Shown here: positions 38,459 through 47,606 of the stretch, piece by piece | How the letters are laid out: every line of letters begins with the position of its first letter | Numbering within the stretch: position 1 is the first letter of the stretch | DNA from: Vibrio sp. CDRSL-10 TSBA | GTDB taxonomy: Bacteria; Pseudomonadota; Gammaproteobacteria; Enterobacterales; Vibrionaceae | DNA: 64,000 nt | NCBI GenBank assembly: GCA_039696685.1 | Contig: CP155566.1 | Location: 806,001 to 870,000, forward strand | Direction: 5' to 3' | Position numbers and translations under genes: made by a program | Notes under the pieces: generated by a model | The model's input: only the letters and a program-made list of their open reading frames with translations | Databases searched by the model: none | What the model was told of the DNA's origin: nothing

Positions 38459-38848
38459 TGTCGGAAGGGAACTGACACGGATTTGGATTCACCACTGGAC
38501 GGTGGCTTCAGGATGAAATTGGCGATGACGGATAGTCGCCAGCACGGAAGACAGGACTTCGAACGGATTCGACAGTTTACACGGAGTAGACTGGCACGGA
38601 ATGCGAAGGACACCTCGGGACGAGGTCGGAATACCATCAGGAAGATGGCAAGGACACCGCTCAGGGAACAAGTGAAGTGCGCTGATGGGATTATCAGCAT
38701 AAAGGATTTAAGGACACCGCTAGGACGGCGATGCGAGGACAAGGCAGAAGGATTCTGTCGCTATTATGGATGATGCATGGAGCAACATCAGTAGCCGGAA
38801 TGCTGCGAGTAAGACTTAAGCCCCGATACCTAGTGTGTCGGGGCTTTT
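38459..38848 (+). ncRNA. csrB: CsrB-family regulatory RNA (CsrA sponge)
   Basis: About 390 bases with roughly 27 GGA triplets, many in the AGGA, ACGGA or AAGGAC form expected in hairpin loops that bind CsrA. No supportable reading frame is present, and the 3' end is a strong terminator. These RNAs titrate CsrA and so connect the VarS/VarA two-component system to carbon metabolism, motility and quorum sensing. Vibrios usually encode three paralogues (csrB, csrC, csrD); which one this is cannot be said from sequence alone, so the symbol stands for the family. Confidence 0.85.
38818..38848 (+). terminator. Terminator of the CsrB-like RNA
   Basis: AAGCCCCGA and TCGGGGCTT form a 9-base stem (loop 38827-38837), followed by TT. 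Confidence 0.85.
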
Positions 38849-39098
38849 CTTAATATTTTTTCAACCACTGTCGTCTGATCCTGATGACGATGACATTCGC
38901 GTGGCGCAATCAATCATTGAGCAAAAAAATCAAATACATAAGCCAGCTCAATTCTAAAACAACTAAGGTCGCCACCTAAATCAATATTACTTCGTCTTAT
39001 TTGGTTCTCTTTTTCGATTTTTCCGCCTGCGAGCATGCTCTTAGTGGCGGAGAAGGATCGGTTTGTCTATTCGGAATTGCTGCTAACAAGGATTGTCC

Positions 39099-39645
39099 GT
39101 GACGATAGTAACTCGCAGAAACGCTTGTTATTCCTTACACAGAATCGTTTGAGTCTGAATTTCTCATCCTCAATTGCTGTGCGAAAAACCGCGCCCAACT
39201 CAATGGCCCGCAAACGGTCTCTGCCGCCCGAGAGCAGTTTAAACGTGTGTTGCATGATGACAGTCTGTACGCCATGGCAGTGCTCGATAACTACAACCGT
39301 GAATTCATGGGCCATGTGTTTGTGCAGGCCGAAGACGGCCGGGCAGAACTGGGTTTTATTTTTGATAAAGCATATTGGGGACAGGGACTGGCGAGCGAAG
39401 CTCTGCAGGCGTTCTTTCCTAAGGCGTGCGCACGGCTTAATCTGACGGCGGTGACAGCACGTGCCAGTCTGAGCAACTATGCCGCCATCGCTATCTTACA
39501 CAAACTGGGCTTTCAGCTTAGTGCGACCCGTCAGGATGCCTTCGGCTCTTACTACGCGTTTGAATGGCAACAGACCGAGCCTAGCGAGGCGGAGCACGAC
39601 TTTATAGCATTCGGTGCGGCGGCAGGTGGAATCCCTGCGGCCTGA
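39099..39645 (+). CDS. GNAT family N-acetyltransferase (RimJ/RimL-like), one frameshift
   Basis: An acetyl-CoA-dependent acetyltransferase of about 181 residues, recovered only after joining two frames. GTG at 39099 has AAGGA 6 bases upstream and begins VTIVTRRTLVI. The frame breaks almost at once, at GAAAC 39118-39122; removing one A gives TRRTLVIPYTESFESEFLIL and continues to FKRVLHDDSLYAMAVLDNYN. The acetyl-CoA site is visible in AELGFIFDKAYWGQGLASEA, and the C-terminal NYAAIAILHKLGFQLSATRQ is typical. The substrate is unknown. It is convergent with, and overlaps by 44 bases, the DUF3301 gene. Confidence 0.8.
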
Positions 39646-39904
39646 AGCCCTGCATCACCAGATGGCCCTGGTAACAATCATCACCCAGGGCGGAAAACTC
39701 AAAATAGTACACCGTATGCCAACGCCAGCGATTGTCTGGCGTTTTCCATTTGTGCTGACCGAACGAGACACTGAGTAACTGCAGTTCCAGTTCGTCGCAT
39801 TTGCGGCTGATGCGAGTCTTGGCGATTTCGGATTGGCGACGCTGCTGCCAGAACGCAAAACAGGCCAGACAGAACAGCAGGATGCTGAGCAGGTCACCTA
39901 TCAT
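39602..39904 (-). CDS. DUF3301 domain-containing protein
   Basis: A 100-residue protein with one N-terminal membrane helix (IGDLLSILLFCLACFAFWQQ) followed by a basic cytoplasmic part (RRQSEIAKTRISRKCDELEL, then RWRWHTVYYFEFSALGDDCYQG). It matches the DUF3301 family of vibrios. The ATG at 39904 has AAGGA 7 bases upstream. It follows the DUF3549 gene by 4 bases, so they form an operon. The function is unknown. Confidence 0.85.
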   Translation of the reverse strand: MIGDLLSILLFCLACFAFWQQRRQSEIAKTRISRKCDELELQLLSVSFGQHKWKTPDNRWRWHTVYYFEFSALGDDCYQGHLVMQGFRPQGFHLPPHRML

Positions 39905-39908
39905 CACT

Positions 39909-40946
39909 TTATCCTTTTGCTGACTGCTGTAATTTAAGCAGCGCGTCCGCCAGCTCCGGCGACGGGCTGGTGTGGATCAGTGGTAATAACACCATACGCA
40001 GTTCAGGCAGCATCACCAGATCAGCAAACAGCTGGTTAAACAGGGTCTGGTTACCGGTCTGAGCCAGGCGCACTAAAAAGCGCTGCGCGCGGCCGCTGTC
40101 GTTCAGCATTGACCAGTTGCGTCCGGCCATACCAATCAACACTTCCTGATGGCTTAAACGCGCACTGGCGAGAATCGCATCGATCACCTTGACCTGGTGC
40201 TCAGCCGGAGCGCCGGACAAGGCACGTACTAATGCTGACAGCAGGAACAGATCCGGATCCTGACTGGCGATTTCGCTGTGCGCAAATTCCGCTACGCGCT
40301 GGGCCAGTTTATCCGGCAGCAGTGTGTGTTCCAGCGCGCCAAGCAGGGCATAGAGTGGCTGAGCCGGCAGATGGGCGATGGCTTTACGCACCCGCACCCC
40401 GTTTTGTTCCTGGCCGAGACGGGCACAGATATCGGTAATGCCCTGCAGGCCGACGGTCTGCCAGTTATCCCAACCCAGGCCACCATCGAAATAATGCTGA
40501 GCGTGCTCGTAATACTGGCTGCACGACAGATTGAGGCGGGCGCGGATCTGGCTGTGGAACACCGCCATTTTGTCATCGGACGGTTTGAAAGTGTAAGGGT
40601 TATTGGCCAGTTTCTGCTGCTGCTCTTCGCTCAGCTCCTGATTCAGGCGTGTGCCCATAGCTTCAATCACATACTTGAGGAACTGGCCGATATCGGCCTG
40701 GGCCAGCAGGCCGCGTTCGTCGAGGCTGAATTTCAGAAACCAGATCCAGGGTTGCTGACTCTCGTTCCAGTAGGCAATCGCCAGATGAGCTTTACGCTGC
40801 AGCGGAAAAGGGTACGGCTGCGCACCTTTTTCAACCTGGGCAAATTGCGCGTTATCGATGGGCTGAATGCGACGACCTAGGTCAAATACCTGGTACTGGC
40901 AGCCACTGTTGTTGAGCAGTTCGCTCAGAGTATGAATGGATTGCAT
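39909..40946 (-). CDS. DUF3549 family protein
   Basis: A 345-residue cytoplasmic protein of unknown function (MQSIHTLSELLNNSGCQYQV at the N-terminus, PFPLQRKAHLAIAYWNESQQ, and helical repeats in the second half). The family is found in vibrios and relatives, always beside DUF3301 and near yqcC-truC, as here. No catalytic motif is visible. It is divergent from yqcC with starts about 80 bases apart. Confidence 0.88.
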   Translation of the reverse strand: MQSIHTLSELLNNSGCQYQVFDLGRRIQPIDNAQFAQVEKGAQPYPFPLQRKAHLAIAYWNESQQPWIWFLKFSLDERGLLAQADIGQFLKYVIEAMGTRLNQELSEEQQQKLANNPYTFKPSDDKMAVFHSQIRARLNLSCSQYYEHAQHYFDGGLGWDNWQTVGLQGITDICARLGQEQNGVRVRKAIAHLPAQPLYALLGALEHTLLPDKLAQRVAEFAHSEIASQDPDLFLLSALVRALSGAPAEHQVKVIDAILASARLSHQEVLIGMAGRNWSMLNDSGRAQRFLVRLAQTGNQTLFNQLFADLVMLPELRMVLLPLIHTSPSPELADALLKLQQSAKG

Positions 40947-41026
40947 GGGATCAAATTGGTCCTAACTTTCTGTGTTGAATAGATGGTATCATTCGCGGCT
41001 AATTCAAGGCCAGAGTGTATAGATTA

Positions 41027-41338
41027 ATGACCGCTCCGACACTTTTTTCCTTATTGCAGCAGCTGGAAGCCGAACTCAGAGCATGCGGAGCATGGCAGAG
41101 CCGGGCGCCAGACGAGACGGCACTGCAGAGCAGCCAGCCGTTTGCGCTGGATACCCTGGCGCCGCACGAATGGCTACAGTGGATCTTTGTGCCGCGTTTG
41201 CAGAAGATGATCGCATCCGGGCAGCCGCTGCCGCGTGGTTTTGCCATCACGCCTTATTTTGAGCAGGCCTGGCTGGAACAGACACAGTTCGGCACTGTAA
41301 TGACGATTCTTTACCATATTGATGAGGCATGTCGCTAA
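41027..41338 (+). CDS. yqcC: YqcC family protein (DUF446)
   Basis: A 103-residue helical protein starting MTAPTLFSLLQQLEAELRAC, with the conserved PFALDTLAPHEWLQWIFVPR and LPRGFAITPYFEQAW. The structure of the family is known but the role is not. Its TAA overlaps the truC ATG by one base (TAATG), so the two are translationally coupled, the same arrangement as yqcC-truC in E. coli. Confidence 0.92.
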   Translation: MTAPTLFSLLQQLEAELRACGAWQSRAPDETALQSSQPFALDTLAPHEWLQWIFVPRLQKMIASGQPLPRGFAITPYFEQAWLEQTQFGTVMTILYHIDEACR

Positions 41339-42094
41339 TGCTGGAAATTATTTATCAGGACGAGTACATGGTGGCGGTGAACAAGCCGGCCGGTATGCTG
41401 GTGCACCGTTTCCTGGCTGGATAAGCACGAAACACAGTTTGTGATGCAGACCCTGCGTGATCAGATTGGTCAGCATGTGTTTCCGCTCCATCGTCTGGAT
41501 CGTCCGACGTCCGGCGTGTTGGTGTTTGCTCTGTCGAGTGAGATTGCCGCGAATATGATGCCGATGTTCGCGCAGCATGAGATGCAAAAGACCTATCATG
41601 CGATTGTGCGTGGCTGGATTGAGCAGGCTGATGTGTTGGACTATCCGCTCAAAGAAGAGCTGGATAAGATTGCGGATAAGTTTGCCCGCCAGGACAAAGA
41701 AGCTCAGGATGCGGTGACGGCCTATCAACCGCTGGCCAAGGTGGAAGTGCCGCATTCAACCGGTAAATTTCCCACCACACGCTACTGTCTGATGGAAATG
41801 CAGCCGAAAACCGGTCGCAAACATCAGCTGCGTCGCCATATGGCACACCTGCGCCATCCGATTGTCGGTGATACGACGCATGGTGATGGCAAGCATAACC
41901 GTCTGTATCGCGAGGTCTATGACAGTCATCGTCTGATGCTGCATGCCAGCGAGCTGAGTTTTATTCACCCGTATACCCAGCAGCCTTTGGTGCTGCGCGC
42001 CGGGTTTGACCAGACCTGGCAGCGCCTGTTCACCACTTTTGGCTGGCACAATCCGCAGCCAGACGTAGTAGTGGAATCTGCCCAGGCTGAATAG
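41338..42094 (+). CDS. truC: tRNA pseudouridine(65) synthase TruC, one frameshift
   Basis: Makes pseudouridine 65 in tRNA-Ile1 and tRNA-Asp. It begins MLEIIYQDEYMVAVNKPAGM and holds the catalytic motif HRLDRPTSGVLVFAL (Asp of HRLDR). PKTGRKHQLRRHMAHLRHPI, from the RluA-family core, and the GDTTHGDGKHNR segment follow. The frame breaks near codon 25 at GTTTC 41408-41412; removing one T gives GMLVHRSWLDKHETQFVMQT, as in E. coli TruC, and a total of about 251 residues. It shares TAATG with yqcC. Confidence 0.93.
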
Positions 42095-42129
42095 CTTCAG
42101 CTTTCAGCGGTGCGGCTACTTCGCAAAGT

Positions 42130-42160
42130 AAAAAGCCTTCTCATTGAGAAGGCTTTTTTT
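42130..42160. terminator. Bidirectional terminator between truC and dxs
   Basis: AAAAGCCTTCTC-ATT-GAGAAGGCTTTT with a long T run on the plus strand, lying between convergent genes. Confidence 0.85.
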
Positions 42161-42197
42161 CTAAGCTCAGATGCTTATCGGGTAAGAGAGGCGCGGA

Positions 42198-44081
42198 TTA
42201 TTTGGCCAGATAAGCGCGAATCGCGCGCTCAATACCGGCACCGTCGAGGCCAAGCTCGGCGTGCATCTCTTCCTGAGTACCCTGGGCGACAAATTGATCC
42301 GGCAGGCCCAGATTGAGCACAGGTTTAACCAGCTTGTTGCTCATCATGAATTCTACCACACCGGCACCGGCGCCACCGGCGACCACGTTTTCTTCCAGCG
42401 TGACCAGCACATCATGGCTGTTCGCCAGTTCAGTGATGAGAGCTTCATCCAGCGGTTTAACAAAGCGCATATCGGCCACAGTCGCATTGAGTGCTTCGGC
42501 TGCCTGCAGAGCGCCCGGCAGCAGAGTACCAAAGCTGAGGATCGCCACTTTGGCGTCTTCGCCCGCAGCTTGTGCCTGACGCACAATGCGGCCTTTACCG
42601 ATTTCCAGTGCGCTGAATGTCGCTGCCAGTTCGGTGCCCATGCCGTTACCACGCGGGTAACGCACGGCACTGGGTCCCTGATGCTGGTGGCCGGTGTAGA
42701 GCATCTGACGACATTCGTTTTCATCGGCCGGCGCCATGATGACCATATTCGGGATACAGCGCATAAAGCTGAGATCAAACGCGCCCTGGTGGGTCTGACC
42801 GTCGGCACCGACTAGGCCTGCGCGGTCAATGGCAAACATCACCGGTAAATCCATGATGGCGACATCATGAATGAGCTGATCGTAGCCACGTTGCAGGAAG
42901 GTCGAGTAAATCGCCACAATCGGATGATAACCACCAATCGCCATACCGGTCGCCAGTGTCACCGCGTGTTGTTCGGCAATCGCCACATCGAAATACTGAT
43001 CCGGATACTGTTTGGAGAAGCGGACCATGCCTGAGCCTTCGCGCATCGCTGGCGTGATCGCCATCAGCTTAGGATCCTGAGCGGCCATGTCACACAGAAA
43101 ATCACCGAAGATCTTGGAGAAGGTCGGTTTGTTGTTGGTGCTCTTTGGCAGGCTGTTATGAGACGGGTCAAACTTAGGCACGCCGTGATAACCGATTGGA
43201 TCTTTCTCCGCCGGCTCATAGCCTTTACCTTTTTTGGTCATCACATGCAGAAACTGCGGGCCTTTCAGCTCACGCATATTCTTCAGCGTTTTGATAAGCT
43301 CCAGTACATCATGGCCGTCAACCGGACCGATGTAGTTAAAGCCAAACTCTTCAAACAGTGTGCCTGGTACCACCATGCCTTTAAGGTGCTCTTCGGTACG
43401 GCGCACCAGTTCCTTGATTGGTGGCACGCCGGACAGGACTTTTTTGCCGCCTTCACGAATGGAGGTGTACAGGTTGCCTGACAGCAGCTGCGCCAGGTGA
43501 TTGTTCAGTGCTCCGACGTTTTCGGAAATCGACATTTCGTTGTCGTTGAGAATCACCAGCATGTCCGGTTTGACATCACCGGCGTGGTTCATGGCTTCAA
43601 AGGCCATGCCCGCAGTGATCGCACCATCGCCAATCACGCTGACCACTTTACGATCCTGGCCTTCTTTGCCGGCACAGATCGCCATGCCCAGTGCGGCGCT
43701 GATGGAAGTCGATGAGTGACCGACGGATAAGGTGTCATATTCACTCTCGCCGCGCCACGGGAATGGGTGCAGACCGTCTTTCTGACGAATGGTCGGCAGC
43801 TGCTCACGGCGGCCGGTCAGAATTTTATGCGGGTAGGCCTGATGGCCCACGTCCCAGATCAGGTGGTCAAACGGTGTGTTATAGACGTAATGCAAAGCTA
43901 CAGTCAGTTCTACGGCACCCAGACCTGAGGCCAGGTGGCCGCTTGACTGACTGACGGAGTTGAGCAGGTAGGTTCTCAGTTCGTCACAAAGCTTAGGCAG
44001 CACCTCTTTTGGCATGCTGCGTAATTCATCTGGTTTGCTTGCCAGAGCCAGTGTGGGATATTTTGAAATATCAAGAGTCAT
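42198..44081 (-). CDS. dxs: 1-deoxy-D-xylulose-5-phosphate synthase
   Basis: First enzyme of the MEP isoprenoid pathway, joining pyruvate and glyceraldehyde 3-phosphate with thiamine diphosphate. The 627-residue protein shows [19 protein letters not shown], the thiamine-site [18 protein letters not shown] with [10 protein letters not shown], the [17 protein letters not shown] block with the catalytic Glu, and [11 protein letters not shown]. It ends the ispA-dxs set (20-base gap), feeding the prenyl chain made by IspA. Confidence 0.97.
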   Translation of the reverse strand: MTLDISKYPTLALASKPDELRSMPKEVLPKLCDELRTYLLNSVSQSSGHLASGLGAVELTVALHYVYNTPFDHLIWDVGHQAYPHKILTGRREQLPTIRQKDGLHPFPWRGESEYDTLSVGHSSTSISAALGMAICAGKEGQDRKVVSVIGDGAITAGMAFEAMNHAGDVKPDMLVILNDNEMSISENVGALNNHLAQLLSGNLYTSIREGGKKVLSGVPPIKELVRRTEEHLKGMVVPGTLFEEFGFNYIGPVDGHDVLELIKTLKNMRELKGPQFLHVMTKKGKGYEPAEKDPIGYHGVPKFDPSHNSLPKSTNNKPTFSKIFGDFLCDMAAQDPKLMAITPAMREGSGMVRFSKQYPDQYFDVAIAEQHAVTLATGMAIGGYHPIVAIYSTFLQRGYDQLIHDVAIMDLPVMFAIDRAGLVGADGQTHQGAFDLSFMRCIPNMVIMAPADENECRQMLYTGHQHQGPSAVRYPRGNGMGTELAATFSALEIGKGRIVRQAQAAGEDAKVAILSFGTLLPGALQAAEALNATVADMRFVKPLDEALITELANSHDVLVTLEENVVAGGAGAGVVEFMMSNKLVKPVLNLGLPDQFVAQGTQEEMHAELGLDGAGIERAIRAYLAK

Positions 44082-44101
44082 AGTAATGCGCGCTTATAGT
44101 G

Positions 44102-44987
44102 TTAATTTTTGCGCTCGATGACATATCGGGCGAACTGTTCTAAATGCTCAGTGTTATACGGAATATCTTCCAGTGCCTGCAGCGCTTCGCTAAGCAGTGC
44201 CTGAGCTTTTTTCATCGCACCTTCGAGTCCGAGCAGAGCCGGGTAGGTGCTTTTGTGCAATAGTTGGTCAGAGCCCTGAGGTTTGCCTAAGGTTTCTGTA
44301 TCGCTGATGATATCTAAAATATCATCCTGAACCTGAAATGCGAGGCCGACGGCGTCTGCATAGCGGTTAAGCTGGGGAAGAATATCCAGACCGGCCTGGC
44401 CGGCAGCCATCGCGCCCATCCGAATTGCACAGCGCATCAGGGCGCCGGTTTTATTGCGGTGGATATTTTCCAGCTCTTCCAGCGTGACCAGGCGGTTCTC
44501 GGCCGCCAGATCAAGGGATTGCCCCAGACACATGCCCTGCGCGCCAGAGGCTTCAGCCAGTGCCTGAACCATTTTTATCCGGTTGGACTCACCGGCAGCC
44601 GATAGCTCACCTTCGGCCAGAATGGTAAACGCCAGCGTTTGCAGCGCATCGCCGGTCAGGATGGCGGTGGCTTCATCAAACTTGATGTGACAGGTTGGCT
44701 GGCCGCGACGCAGTTTCGTCATCGTCCATAGCCGGCAGATCATCGTGTATCAGCGAGTAGGCGTGGATACACTCGATCGCAGAGGCCGGGGTATCAAGCG
44801 CTTCCAGTTCACAGCCGAGCATCTGGCCGGTTATGTAAACCAGATACGGGCGCGCGCGTTTGCCGCCCAGCAGCAGTCCGTAACGCATCGCCTGAGTCAG
44901 CGACAGGTTCTGATAGGGCAGACGGTTTAACCACACATCAAGTTGTTGGTTATTTCTTTGTTGGAAAGAGGATAGAGCCTCAATCAT
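44102..44987 (-). CDS. ispA: Farnesyl diphosphate synthase (geranyltranstransferase), one frameshift
   Basis: Condenses IPP with DMAPP and GPP to farnesyl diphosphate. It has LLGGKRARPYLVY, the first aspartate-rich motif (IHDDLPAMDDDE..RRGQPT) and the second (AFQVQDDILDIISDTETLGK). The frame breaks inside the first motif at GTTTC 44713-44717 (GAAAC on the coding strand); removing one A gives MDDDELRRGQPTCHIKFDEA and 294 residues, a normal length. ATG 44987 (MIEALSSFQQ) is the best start; a TTG six codons earlier is unlikely. It lies between xseB and dxs. Confidence 0.95.
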
Positions 44988-45033
44988 AGGGCACTCATTT
45001 AGCAATTCAGTGTTATTTTAGAATAATTCAGGA

Positions 45034-45276
45034 TTATTCAGGCAAATCGGTAAATTCGGTCAGCGGCGCGTCATCACTGTTGCTGAGCAGAATGCTCACG
45101 CGTTGTTCCGCTTCATCCAGTTTACTCTGTCCGGACCGGGCAAGGGCAATACCACGCTCAAATTTTTTCAGGGCGTCGTCTAATGCCAAATCCCCGTTCT
45201 CCAGTTGGTCGACCAGCTGATCCAGCTCTTGAATGGTCGCTTCGAAGGACATGTTTTCAGGTTTCTTGCTCGCCAT
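45034..45276 (-). CDS. xseB: Exodeoxyribonuclease VII small subunit
   Basis: An 80-residue subunit of exonuclease VII, which degrades single-stranded DNA with the large subunit XseA (not in the window). The family pattern is MSFEATIQELDQLVDQLENG, DLALDDALKKFERGIALARS and LDEAEQRVSILLS. The ATG at 45276 is chosen over the frame's first start at 45303. It is followed by ispA and dxs on the same strand, the standard xseB-ispA-dxs operon. Confidence 0.95.
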   Translation of the reverse strand: MASKKPENMSFEATIQELDQLVDQLENGDLALDDALKKFERGIALARSGQSKLDEAEQRVSILLSNSDDAPLTEFTDLPE

Positions 45277-45652
45277 AATTATATTGCCTTTGGAAAGATG
45301 CACGAACGTTACCGCAGGGCGTGGTGATGGTCAAATTTAACCAAGCAAATTTGTCAGAAATACAACGTTTTTTACCTGCCGGCGACGTAAAAGGGAAAAT
45401 TGGCACCAGAGTCTTATACTTATGCTGCATTTCTGGGGCGCTGACGGGTGCATAAAGTTCGCTTTTAAGTATACACTGAGACACGTGGTTCACCGCAGGC
45501 GGACGCGTTGCCTTTGGCAATGCTTTGGACTGAAAAGCGTGATGACCTCTATTTCCGGCAGCGCAAGCTGATAAAAAAGTTAAAGAATGCATTCTCTTGC
45601 CGATAACGAGAGTAATGTCTTAGTCGCGAATGAATAGCATGAGGAGCGCTTC
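45277..45652. other. Divergent control region between xseB and pomA
   Basis: About 375 bases. The right end holds the flagellar sigma-28 promoter listed separately. The rest should include the promoter of xseB-ispA-dxs. No other RNA or repeat was recognised. Confidence 0.35.
45581..45606 (+). promoter_or_regulatory. FliA (sigma-28) promoter of pomAB
   Basis: TAAA (45581-45584), 14 bases, then GCCGATAA (45599-45606), an exact match to the flagellar sigma-28 -10 element. The pomA start is 47 bases downstream, with GAGGAG as its ribosome site. Motor genes are late flagellar genes, so this fits. Confidence 0.8.
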
Positions 45653-46417
45653 GTGGATTTAGCAACGCTAATAGGTCTGATTGGTGGCTTAGCTTTCGTT
45701 ATTATGGCGATGATCTTGGGCGGCAGCCTGATGATGTTCGTCGATGTCACCTCGATTCTAATCGTAGTCGGTGGTTCACTGTTTGTTGTGCTGATGAAAT
45801 TTACCATGGGCCAGTTTTTTGGTGCCGCTAAAATCGCCGGTAAAGCCTTCATGTTCAAAGCCGATGAGCCGGAAGACCTGATTGCTAAGGTGGTTGAAAT
45901 GGCCGATGCTGCGCGTAAAGGCGGCTTTCTGGCTCTGGAAGAGATGGAAATTTCCAACTCATTTATGCAAAAAGGCATCGACCTGTTAGTGGATGGTCAC
46001 GATGCCGACGTCGTTCGTGCCACGTTGCAAAAAGATATTGTCCTGACCGATGAACGCCATCAGGCCGGCACCAGCGTGTTTCGCGCATTTGGTGATGTGT
46101 CTCCGGCGATGGGCATGATCGGTACTCTGGTTGGTCTGGTTGCCATGCTGTCTAACATGGATGACCCGAAGTCAATCGGCCCGGCGATGGCGGTGGCCCT
46201 GTTAACGACGCTGTATGGTGCGGTGTTGTCCAACATGGTGTTTTTCCCGATTGCCGACAAACTGTCGCTGCGCCGTGAACAGGAAACGCTCAATCGTCGT
46301 CTGATTATGGATGGTGTGCTGGCGATTCAGGATGGTCAGAACCCGCGTGTCATCGACAGCTACCTGAAAAACTATCTCAACGAAGGTAAGCGCGCCCTTG
46401 ATGTGGATAACGAATAG
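45653..46417 (+). CDS. pomA: Sodium-type polar flagellar motor protein PomA
   Basis: Stator protein of the polar flagellum (MotA family), 254 residues with a GTG start. Four membrane segments are seen: IGLIGGLAFVIMAMILGG, SILIVVGGSLFVVLM, and the pair around MGMIGTLVGLVAMLSNMDDP and VALLTTLYGAVLSNMVFFPI. The cytoplasmic loop carries charged residues that contact the rotor. With PomB it forms a sodium channel that turns ion flow into torque. It overlaps nothing; pomB starts 11 bases later. Confidence 0.96.
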   Translation: MDLATLIGLIGGLAFVIMAMILGGSLMMFVDVTSILIVVGGSLFVVLMKFTMGQFFGAAKIAGKAFMFKADEPEDLIAKVVEMADAARKGGFLALEEMEISNSFMQKGIDLLVDGHDADVVRATLQKDIVLTDERHQAGTSVFRAFGDVSPAMGMIGTLVGLVAMLSNMDDPKSIGPAMAVALLTTLYGAVLSNMVFFPIADKLSLRREQETLNRRLIMDGVLAIQDGQNPRVIDSYLKNYLNEGKRALDVDNE

Positions 46418-46428
46418 CGGAGCTTATA

Positions 46429-47397
46429 ATGGATGAGGAAAAGCCAAATTGCCCGCCACCCGGTCTGCCGCTGTGGATGGGGACCTTTGCTGACCTGATG
46501 TCACTGCTGATGTGCTTTTTCGTACTGCTGCTGTCATTTTCAGAAATGGACGTACTGAAATTCAAGCAGATCGCCGGTTCGATGAAGTTTGCTTTCGGGG
46601 TGCAAAACCGTCTCGAAGTCAAAGACATCCCGAAAGGGACCAGTATCATTGCTCAGGAGTTTCGCCCCGGCCGTCCGGAGCCGACGCCGATTGATGTCAT
46701 TATGCAGCAGACCATAGATGTCACGCAGCAGACACTCGAATTCCATGAAGGTGAATCGGATCGCGCAGGCGGTACCCAGCGTGATGCGGGTCAGATGACC
46801 GGTGGTCAGTCTCCGGAGACATCGACTCAGACCAACCAGAACACTGAGTCTGAAATGCAGCAACAGCAGTCGCAGGCGATGTCGGAAGAGATGGAAACCG
46901 TGCTCGAAAGCATCAAAAAGGCGCTGGAGCGCGAAATTGATCAGGGCGCGATCGAAGTGGAAAACCTCGGTCAGCAGATCGTTATCCGTATTCGTGAGAA
47001 AGGGGCATTTCCGGAAGGATCGGCTTTCTTGCAGCCTAAGTTCCGGCCTCTGGTACGCCAGATAGCGGAACTGGTCAAAGATGTACCGGGCATCGTGCGT
47101 GTCTCTGGTCATACCGATAACCAGCGCATAGATTCAGAGCTGTATCGCTCCAACTGGGACTTGTCTGCCCAGCGCGCCGTCTCGGTGGCTCAGGAGATGG
47201 AAAGTGTCAAAGGCTTTGATCACCAACGTCTGCAAGTGCGTGGTATGGCCGATACCGATCCACTGGGCCCGAACGATACCGAAGCGCAGCGCGCGCGTAA
47301 CCGCCGGGTTGAAATCAGTATCATGCAGGGCGAACCGCTCTACAGCGATGAGGTGCCTTCCGCCCCTCAGGGCGACGCTCAGACTCAGAACCAGTAA
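46429..47397 (+). CDS. pomB: Sodium-type polar flagellar motor protein PomB
   Basis: Stator partner of PomA, 322 residues. The single membrane helix follows a short cytoplasmic tail: PLWMGTFADLMSLLMCFFVL, with the ion-binding Asp at residue 24 (FADL). A long Gln/Glu/Thr-rich linker (about 75-160) leads to a C-terminal OmpA-like peptidoglycan-binding domain (VRVSGHTDNQRIDSELYRSN, ...RGMADTDPLGPNDTEAQRAR). A terminator follows the stop. Confidence 0.96.
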   Translation: MDEEKPNCPPPGLPLWMGTFADLMSLLMCFFVLLLSFSEMDVLKFKQIAGSMKFAFGVQNRLEVKDIPKGTSIIAQEFRPGRPEPTPIDVIMQQTIDVTQQTLEFHEGESDRAGGTQRDAGQMTGGQSPETSTQTNQNTESEMQQQQSQAMSEEMETVLESIKKALEREIDQGAIEVENLGQQIVIRIREKGAFPEGSAFLQPKFRPLVRQIAELVKDVPGIVRVSGHTDNQRIDSELYRSNWDLSAQRAVSVAQEMESVKGFDHQRLQVRGMADTDPLGPNDTEAQRARNRRVEISIMQGEPLYSDEVPSAPQGDAQTQNQ

Positions 47398-47418
47398 AAA
47401 CTCTGTAGTATTAATCAC

Positions 47419-47447
47419 AAAGGCAAGCCAGACGGCTTGCCTTTTTT
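47419..47447 (+). terminator. Terminator of pomAB
   Basis: AAAGGCAAGCC-AGAC-GGCTTGCCTTT followed by TTT, 21 bases after the pomB stop. Confidence 0.85.
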
Positions 47448-47606
47448 CTAACCTTTCCTCTCTTGGCTGAGATCGTGTATAATCCGCCCCCCTTAGAGTC
47501 TGTTGAATGGGTGGTTATATCACCACCAGTTGCCAGACCCGGAAGTACTGAGCGCCGCCAGAGGGTGTCAGCCAGAGAATGTCCACATTAAATTGCGAAT
47601 AGCCTT

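Noticed and set aside
38368..38773. Open frames on both strands between 38368 and 38773
   Set aside because: They lie within the CsrB-like RNA; the regular GGA pattern, promoter and terminator explain the region as non-coding.
47448..47606. TPP riboswitch upstream of thiI
   Set aside because: The conserved thi-box sequences (CUGAGA, ACCUGAUCUGG) are not present in the leader.
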